Positions 1-4,503 of a stretch of 6,396 nucleotides of DNA are shown here, piece by piece. The stretch lies in contig SLHB01000348.1 in NCBI GenBank assembly GCA_007136375.1, forward strand, positions 1 to 6,396. Direction: 5' to 3'. A program made the translations under genes and the position numbers. The first letter of the stretch is position 1, and each line of letters starts with the position of its first letter. The stretch comes from Candidatus Hydrogenedentota bacterium. GTDB taxonomy: Bacteria; Hydrogenedentota; Hydrogenedentia; Hydrogenedentales; SLHB01. The notes beneath the pieces are model-generated. The model was not told the DNA's origin and did not search any database. It worked only from the letters and a program-made list of their open reading frames with translations.

Positions 1-78
1 CCGGTTAAACAGGGTGGACTTGCCCACGTTGGGGCGGCCAACGATAACGGCCAGGGGGACGCGGCGCTTGCTGGACAT
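1..78 (-). CDS. der: Ribosome-assembly GTPase Der (EngA), N-terminal fragment
   Basis: Only the first 26 codons are in the window; the gene continues past the left edge. The translation begins MSSKRRVPLAVIVGRPNVGK and continues STLFNR. This is the first beta strand and the P-loop (G1 motif GRPNVGKST, residues 14-22) of the first GTPase domain of Der. The LFNR ending after the P-loop is typical of Der, whereas Era usually has LLN and MnmE has a different P-loop flank. Der is a cytoplasmic double-GTPase needed for maturation of the large ribosomal subunit. The start is the ATG at 76-78, preceded by an AGAGGA ribosome binding site on the minus strand. The membrane protein gene upstream ends 43 bases before this start, with no convincing terminator between, so the two are probably co-transcribed. 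The rest of the protein, including the second GTPase domain and KH-like domain, cannot be checked here. Confidence 0.9.
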   Translation of the reverse strand, partial: MSSKRRVPLAVIVGRPNVGKSTLFNR

Positions 79-90
79 GATATTCCGTGA

Positions 91-96
91 TCCTCT
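91..96 (-). promoter_or_regulatory. Ribosome binding site of der
   Basis: On the minus strand this reads AGAGGA, 12 bases before the der ATG. The spacing is longer than usual but no better site exists in the 43-base gap. It supports the ATG at 76-78 as the start. Confidence 0.5.
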
Positions 97-121
97 TTCG
101 CGCACGGGCGCTTGACGCGGG

Positions 122-1669
122 TTATTCCGGCGCTTCCGCGGCCCGGACGGGAAGGGTGTCGATGGGGAGCGCCCCGGTAACGGGTTCGATGCGGTAATCC
201 GCACGGTTGGCTTCCAGGCGCTCCACGGCGACCCGGATCCCGTTCGTTTCAACGGCGCCGCCCTCCGTGGCCAGCGCATAGGGCCACGGCGCGAGGATCC
301 GGGGATCGACGCCTTCCACGCGGACCAGGCCGCCCTCCGGCTCCCATTCCTCCACGGTCACGGCCGCTTCCGAACCGGGGTGATGAAGAGGCAACAAGGC
401 CTCGGCCGGAATCGCTTCGCTGAACAGGGTATCATAGGCGATGGACTCGGTCAGCATGACCGGAGCGCCGTTCATGTATTGCCAGGCGGGAAGCACGCCC
501 AACACGCCGGCTTCGGCCGAGCGCGCGCGTTCATGCGCGGCGGCGGCCTCTTGGAAGGTCTTGACGTCATTCCCCGCCTCGCGCCACAGCACATTGACGC
601 GTATCTGGAGGACGAAGAACACAATGGCTATCGTGGTCGTGCTCCAAACGATGATGACGCGCCACTTGGGATGGTCCATGGCCCGGTAGAACAAGGCCAC
701 GAGGCCAAGAGCGAACAATCCGGCGGGCACTAGAAGCTGGCCGCCGCCCACGAGGTGAACCGGATCGATGGGGCGCTCCCCGTGATACAGGCGGAAGGCC
801 AGCATCCCCAACACAGCGAACAGGATAGTGGGACGCCACGCCTTTCGGTAGATGAGCAAGAACACGGCCACCGCCGCGGCGCCCGCGGTCCACGCCAGGA
901 GCGGGGAGGCGTGAAAGTCCTGGGCCGAGCTGGGCAAGAAGCCAATGCAGTAGAACACCAGGTACGCCGGCGCGGCCATCGCGGCGAGATCGAAGGAATG
1001 GGCGAGGACGGCTTCCAAGTTCCAGAACAGGCCCGCCAAGCCAACGACGGCGAAAGGAGCGGCCCGGCCCCAATGCCGGTTCGTCTCCACGGGGACCAGC
1101 CGCTCATACAGGAGGATGACCAGCCACAGGAAGGCCAAGGCTGGGTAGGCGAAGGCTCCCACCGCGAACACCGCCAAGCCAAGAAACAGGCGCCAGCGCA
1201 GCGGCTCGAATACATGGGCGGCGTACAGCGCCAAAGCCGTTAGCGCGAGCAATGCGGGAAGGATGTCCACGGCGCCGGTCACGTTAAGGACGGCTTCGGT
1301 ATGGACTGGGTTCGCCATAAACAGCGCCGCCGCCAAGGCGCCCAACCATAGCGGCCCACGGAGGCTATAGTTGACGAGGGCGTAGACGGCGAGCATGCAG
1401 GCGTACAAGAGGGCCATGTTGACGAGCTGGTATCCCGGCGTCCACGTCCCCCACACGATCTGCATCGCGCCTATCAGACGACCCGCCAGGAACGGCAGTT
1501 CCCCGGGATCGGCGGCCAAGTTGGCGAAGTCCCGCCCCATCGGGGCCACGCCGAGCCCCCAAGAAAAGACAAAGGCGATATACACCGCCAGCGCTACGGC
1601 ATCGTAGCGGACGGGATAGCGTTGGCGGAGCGCGGCTAGAAGCGGAAGCCTGCGGGCGGGTTGCTGCAT
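122..1669 (-). CDS. Polytopic GT-C-fold membrane protein, TMTC/DUF1736-like, no TPR tail
   Basis: A 515-residue protein with about 10-11 hydrophobic segments (roughly 24-43, 80-100, 106-120, 133-150, 160-184, 203-222, 233-246, 256-274, 280-293, 308-328, 337-356), then a soluble tail of about 155 residues. Three stretches match the TMTC-like group of GT-C integral-membrane glycosyltransferases. They are PGYQLVNMALLYA (about 78-90), like the family's 'FHLVNLLLHA'; NPVHTEAVLNVTG (120-132), like 'HPVHTEAVAWISG'; and NVLWREAGNDVKTF (359-372), like the 'RNRVWRDNETLW' element after the last helix. Asp47 in the first loop (GRDF) could be the acidic residue GT-C enzymes use there. Known members transfer sugars from lipid-phosphate donors outside the membrane, but donor and acceptor are unknown here. 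Relatives usually end in TPR repeats; this one ends in a non-repetitive acidic tail. The ATG at 1669 is the only usable start, because an in-frame stop lies at 1697-1699 with no other start codon between. No Shine-Dalgarno sequence precedes it. The gene lies just upstream of der. Confidence 0.75.
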   Translation of the reverse strand: MQQPARRLPLLAALRQRYPVRYDAVALAVYIAFVFSWGLGVAPMGRDFANLAADPGELPFLAGRLIGAMQIVWGTWTPGYQLVNMALLYACMLAVYALVNYSLRGPLWLGALAAALFMANPVHTEAVLNVTGAVDILPALLALTALALYAAHVFEPLRWRLFLGLAVFAVGAFAYPALAFLWLVILLYERLVPVETNRHWGRAAPFAVVGLAGLFWNLEAVLAHSFDLAAMAAPAYLVFYCIGFLPSSAQDFHASPLLAWTAGAAAVAVFLLIYRKAWRPTILFAVLGMLAFRLYHGERPIDPVHLVGGGQLLVPAGLFALGLVALFYRAMDHPKWRVIIVWSTTTIAIVFFVLQIRVNVLWREAGNDVKTFQEAAAAHERARSAEAGVLGVLPAWQYMNGAPVMLTESIAYDTLFSEAIPAEALLPLHHPGSEAAVTVEEWEPEGGLVRVEGVDPRILAPWPYALATEGGAVETNGIRVAVERLEANRADYRIEPVTGALPIDTLPVRAAEAPE

Positions 1670-1767
1670 GAATGCGGAGTTTACTGGGCGCGCCCGTCAA
1701 GATCAATGGCGCGGAGCAAGCGCGCCGTATTATCCCGTTCAGCGGCGCTTCGAGGGCGCCGGGTTTC

Positions 1768-1797
1768 TTGCGGGCGGTGGAAATCGGCAAGTATAGT
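1768..1797 (+). promoter_or_regulatory. Possible sigma70-type promoter of the rightward gene cluster
   Basis: A -35-like TTGCGG (1768-1773) and a -10-like TATAGT (1792-1797, five of six consensus bases) are separated by 18 bases. They lie in the 195-base divergent region, with an expected transcript start near 1804, about 60 bases before the isomerase-like gene. The -35 box is weak (three of six). This is sequence resemblance only. Confidence 0.4.
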
Positions 1798-1853
1798 GGC
1801 CCGCGCGCCAACCACCGGCACAGCGAAACGTGGGACAACCGAAACTGGACTTC

Positions 1854-1860
1854 AAGGAGG
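1854..1860 (+). promoter_or_regulatory. Strong Shine-Dalgarno site that fixes the isomerase-like start
   Basis: AAGGAGG, a perfect match to the 16S rRNA 3' end, lies four bases before the ATG at 1865. It decides the start. The open frame runs 68 codons further upstream to an ATG at 1661, but that extension has no such site, is rich in Arg and Ser, and would bury the Tat signal peptide. Confidence 0.85.
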
Positions 1861-1864
1861 AGCC

Positions 1865-2737
1865 ATGAATCGCCGGGAATTCTTGCGTTACACCGCCGCC
1901 GCGGCGGGCTTGGCGGCGCTTGCCCCGCGGACAGCACGGGCGGACGATTGGCGCTTGCGAATCGGCGTCACGGACTGGGATCTCTTGGGCATTCACTACA
2001 TGGAGCACTCAACGCCGCTTCCGGAGGCCGTGGGTCTGGCCAAGGAACTGGGCTTCGACGGGCTGGAGATCAATCTCGGCCGGCGGCCGGACAGCATCCC
2101 CTTGTCGGACCCTGAACTGCAAGAGGCCTTTGTGGAAGCGTCGGCGGAGCACGATCTGCCGATTCCGTCCACGTGCTTGGACATTTTGCACCAGAACTAC
2201 TTGAAATCCGATCCCCTTGGAGAGCAATGGGTCCGGGAATCCATCCCGATTACCGTCAATCTCGGCGCGAAGGTGATTCTGTTGCCTTTCTTTGGCGAAG
2301 GCGGTTTGCGCTCGGACGAGGAGATCGATCACGTCGCCGACATCCTCGCGGAGATCGCGCCGGAAGCCGAGGACGCTGGGGTCGTGTTCGGCGTGGAAAA
2401 CACCCTGTCCGCCCGGGACAACGCCCGCCTCATCGAGCGCGCCGGTTCGGAAGCCGTCCGCATCTACTACGACGTGGGCAACTCCACCCAGATGGGCTAC
2501 GACGCCGTCGAGGAGATCGGCTGGCTCGGCGCGGACCGCATCTGTCAGTTCCACATCAAGGACAACCCCCACTACCTCGGGGAAGGCGACCTCGACCTCG
2601 CCGCCGCGCTTCAAGCCATCGCGGAAATCGGTTTCGACGGCTGGGGCATGTTGGAGACGGCCTCGCCGTCAGGCGACGTTGAAGCCGACATGACGCGGAA
2701 CCTCGAGTTCGTGCGGGAGACGCTGGCGGAAGTGTGA
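1865..2737 (+). CDS. Tat-exported sugar isomerase/epimerase-like TIM-barrel protein
   Basis: A 290-residue protein. It opens with a Tat signal peptide: twin-arginine motif NRREFLR (2-8), an Ala/Leu-rich core (11-20) and a likely cleavage after TARA (residue 26). The rest is a xylose-isomerase-like (AP-endonuclease-2 type) TIM barrel. Strands are visible at LRIGVTDWD (31-39), LGFDGLEIN (62-70), AKVILLPFF (135-143), VVFGVENT (173-180), VRIYYDVGN (198-206), ICQFHIKD (226-233) and GWGMLETAS (259-267). The usual metal-binding set is present as Glu178, Asp203, His230 and Glu264; the last barrel segment, FDGWGMLE, is typical of the family. Relatives isomerise or epimerise sugars, inositols or keto-acids, mostly in the cytoplasm; Tat-exported members are common in planctomycete-like bacteria and mostly uncharacterised. 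Tat export suits a protein that folds around its metal ion before leaving the cytoplasm. The true substrate cannot be read. It is the first gene of the rightward cluster, 120 bases before the beta-helix gene. Confidence 0.88.
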   Translation: MNRREFLRYTAAAAGLAALAPRTARADDWRLRIGVTDWDLLGIHYMEHSTPLPEAVGLAKELGFDGLEINLGRRPDSIPLSDPELQEAFVEASAEHDLPIPSTCLDILHQNYLKSDPLGEQWVRESIPITVNLGAKVILLPFFGEGGLRSDEEIDHVADILAEIAPEAEDAGVVFGVENTLSARDNARLIERAGSEAVRIYYDVGNSTQMGYDAVEEIGWLGADRICQFHIKDNPHYLGEGDLDLAAALQAIAEIGFDGWGMLETASPSGDVEADMTRNLEFVRETLAEV

Positions 2738-2746
2738 CGCCAAGAC

Positions 2747-2775
2747 GCGGCGCTCGTCCGCCGCTGGAGGCGGCG
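2747..2775 (+). promoter_or_regulatory. Competing GC hairpins after the isomerase-like gene
   Basis: The central arm CGCCGC (2759-2764) can pair with GCGGCG on its left (2747-2752, loop of 6) or with GCGGCG on its right (2770-2775, loop of 5). Both are perfect six-base stems and they exclude each other. The structure begins ten bases after the stop codon. No T-run follows, so it is not a classical intrinsic terminator. It could act as a partial terminator, attenuator or transcript-stabilising stem. Short GC arms also arise by chance in this GC-rich DNA. Confidence 0.35.
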
Positions 2776-2782
2776 AGACCAA

Positions 2783-2819
2783 GCAAAGAACGAGGGCGCT
2801 TTGCGAATACATACGCAAA
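2783..2819 (+). promoter_or_regulatory. Overlapping inverted repeats, including a 20-base operator-like dyad
   Basis: GCAAAG (2783-2788) pairs with CTTTGC (2799-2804). Overlapping this, TTTGCG (2800-2805) pairs with CGCAAA (2814-2819) across an eight-base centre. The second is a 20-base dyad with eight of ten symmetric pairs matched, two of them inside the centre. This length and symmetry resemble the binding site of a dimeric helix-turn-helix repressor, though RNA hairpins are also possible. The stretch 2776-2857 is only about 45% G+C by my count (37 of 82), well below the flanking genes, so these arms are less easily put down to composition. Confidence 0.4.
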
Positions 2820-2831
2820 CGTAGCCAAACA

Positions 2832-2843
2832 TTGATCGATCAA
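2832..2843. promoter_or_regulatory. Perfect 12-base palindrome before the beta-helix gene
   Basis: TTGATCGATCAA is a gap-free perfect palindrome ending three bases before the Shine-Dalgarno site of the beta-helix gene. A protein bound here would block transcript elongation or nearby initiation. As RNA it could form only a very short stem. Its centre lies 28 bases from the centre of the 20-base dyad upstream. No specific regulator is recognised. Confidence 0.4.
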
Positions 2844-2846
2844 AAT

Positions 2847-2853
2847 AGAGGAG
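2847..2853 (+). promoter_or_regulatory. Ribosome binding site of the beta-helix gene
   Basis: AGAGGAG lies four bases before the ATG at 2858 and supports that start. It sits three bases after the palindrome, so any protein or RNA structure there could also affect translation. Confidence 0.75.
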
Positions 2854-2857
2854 TCGT

Positions 2858-4453
2858 ATGAACGTGAGGCGGATTCAACAAGAACGCTGGCGCGTGTTCC
2901 TTTTGGCCATGACGGCCGCCTGCGTGGCGTTCTCCATCGCCGCGGAGGCGGAAAGCGGACCATCCATCCACGAACAGGTGGCCGCCGCTGGCCCAGGCGA
3001 CATTGTCGAACGGCCCGCGGGCGTGTTCGACCTGGGCCGCCCCCTGGTTATTACGGAGTCCGTTTCGCTCATAGGCCAGGGGAAGGAAGAGACCATCCTG
3101 CGGTCCACGGCCGGAGAAGACGGCGTCATGATTCGCGTCGACGGCGCGGACAACGTCCGGCTCGCCGGTTTCACCTTGGACGGCGCGGGGAATCCGGCCC
3201 TCACCCAGGGTGTGGTGATTTCAAACGGAAACGGGCACGAAATCGAGGAGATCCGCATCCAGGACATTCCCGGCCAGGGCGGGTTCGGCCCCCACGCCAT
3301 CTACGCCAGCGGTGATGTGACCGGCTCGCTCTTCGCACACTTGGAGATTCGGAACATCGGCCCGGATTCGGAATGGGGCGCGGGCATCCGTATCGGCCAA
3401 GGCGGCGCGAACAACACCATCCGGGACAACCGGCTCGAGCATTTGGGCCGGGGCGGCATCCTTACGACCCATGGGAGCACGGACACGCGGATCTTCCGCA
3501 ACGAAGTGCGGGACTTCGGCTTCGCGGGCCCCAGCCTCGGCATCGAGGTGTGGGGCAGCGGCGAACGCGTAGTGATCGAGCACAACACCGTGGATCATTG
3601 GATAAGCGTCGACGGCCAAACCGATGTGGCCGTCCGCTTCAACACGCTCACCGGCCCTTCCGGCGGCGCGGATCCCGGAAGCTATGGGCTGGAGCTGGTA
3701 AACAGCGAGCGCGTGGTGATGACGGACAACATCATGGAAGGCGGCAACCACATCGGGATCTCCGTTTCCAACGTGGCCCGCAAGGATCTCGTGTACTACG
3801 CCCGCAATGAGATGCGGAACAGCGAAACGTGGGGCGCGCAGATCCAAGGAGAAGAAGGCGGCGCGCACCGCATGTATTTCCACGACAACGTGTTCGAGGG
3901 AACCCGGCGCTCCGACGCATCGCTTTATCCCGGCGCCGCCGGTCACGGCTTTCGCTTCAACGGGAACGCCTTTCAGATGACCCTCGATGGAAACACGTTC
4001 GTGGATAACGCGGGGGCGGGCGTTCAACTCGGCGGCGCTAACTTGGACCGGTTCGTCTTCACGGGCAACAGCATCCGGGACAACGATGGGGCCGCCATAA
4101 CAGGCGCCATTGACGGCGGTCATCTCCGGTGGCGCGGCAACGATGTGGCGGACAACGCGGGCGGCGATGACACGCCTGAAGAGATGGGCTTCGACAACGG
4201 CGATCCGCCCGCCGTCGCCATCGTTCACGAATTGGGCGGACAAGCCGGCGATCCCGTGACGTTCACGTTGGAGGGATACGACGCGGACCAGTTCAGCGGC
4301 GTCCTGTGGGATCTGGGCGCCGGCATACCCCAGACAGGCGCCGAGGCGGAACACGCCTACGACAAGCCAGGGACGTGGCGAGTCGCGGCCATCGCGTGGA
4401 CCACGGATGGCCAGGGCGTGCTCGCCACGGCCAATGTTGAGATTGCGGAGTAA
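2858..4453 (+). CDS. Secreted right-handed beta-helix protein with PKD-like C-terminus
   Basis: A 531-residue protein. It begins with a Sec signal peptide: a basic n-region (to about 12), a hydrophobic core (13-28) and probable cleavage after AEA (residue 31). Cys22 is not in a good lipobox, so a lipoprotein is unlikely. Residues 36-83 form the entry segment of NosD/pectate-lyase-type parallel beta-helices (AAAGPGDIV, then a 'G-x-F-x-L' turn, then SLIGQGKEETIL). At least ten coils follow, each with an Asn in a similar place: N191, N215, N243, N262, N291, N317, N344, N379, N404 and N428. Most are 24-29 residues apart, which suggests an asparagine ladder. Residues about 452-531 look like a PKD domain (WDLGAG, then HAYDKPGTWRVAAIAW). 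The fold is typical of secreted polysaccharide lyases, hydrolases and epimerases, but also of non-enzymatic proteins, and no catalytic residues can be assigned. Polysaccharide binding or cleavage is inference. The next gene follows after 50 bases, so co-transcription is likely. Confidence 0.85.
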   Translation: MNVRRIQQERWRVFLLAMTAACVAFSIAAEAESGPSIHEQVAAAGPGDIVERPAGVFDLGRPLVITESVSLIGQGKEETILRSTAGEDGVMIRVDGADNVRLAGFTLDGAGNPALTQGVVISNGNGHEIEEIRIQDIPGQGGFGPHAIYASGDVTGSLFAHLEIRNIGPDSEWGAGIRIGQGGANNTIRDNRLEHLGRGGILTTHGSTDTRIFRNEVRDFGFAGPSLGIEVWGSGERVVIEHNTVDHWISVDGQTDVAVRFNTLTGPSGGADPGSYGLELVNSERVVMTDNIMEGGNHIGISVSNVARKDLVYYARNEMRNSETWGAQIQGEEGGAHRMYFHDNVFEGTRRSDASLYPGAAGHGFRFNGNAFQMTLDGNTFVDNAGAGVQLGGANLDRFVFTGNSIRDNDGAAITGAIDGGHLRWRGNDVADNAGGDDTPEEMGFDNGDPPAVAIVHELGGQAGDPVTFTLEGYDADQFSGVLWDLGAGIPQTGAEAEHAYDKPGTWRVAAIAWTTDGQGVLATANVEIAE

Positions 4454-4489
4454 CCGCGGACCCAAGACCAACCCAAGCGCGACACTATG

Positions 4490-4495
4490 AGGAGG
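4490..4495 (+). promoter_or_regulatory. Ribosome binding site of the M14 peptidase gene
   Basis: AGGAGG lies eight bases before the ATG at 4504, a near-ideal site and spacing. It supports both the start and translation from a transcript shared with the beta-helix gene; the 50-base gap shows no terminator. Confidence 0.85.
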
Positions 4496-4503
4496 CGTTG
4501 CCG

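Noticed and set aside
1686..1695. Palindrome GGGCGCGCCC in the divergent region
   Set aside because: Only G and C, ten bases, in GC-rich DNA. It is easily explained by composition.
1729..1734. GATAAT on the minus strand as a -10 box for the GT-C gene
   Set aside because: It matches five of six consensus bases, but no acceptable -35 box lies 16-18 bases upstream, so it was not listed as a promoter.
1744..1760. Small hairpin GGCGC / GCGCC in the divergent region
   Set aside because: A five-base GC stem without a T-run, expected by chance here.
1661..1864. A 68-codon upstream extension of the isomerase-like protein
   Set aside because: The perfect AAGGAGG at 1854-1860 and the Tat signal just after the ATG at 1865 show that translation starts there. 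The extension also overlaps the start of the divergent gene.
2873..2926. Lipoprotein signal at Cys22 of the beta-helix protein
   Set aside because: The residues before the Cys (TAA) lack the Leu/Val/Ile normally needed at position -3, and a good AEA signal-peptidase I site follows at 29-31.
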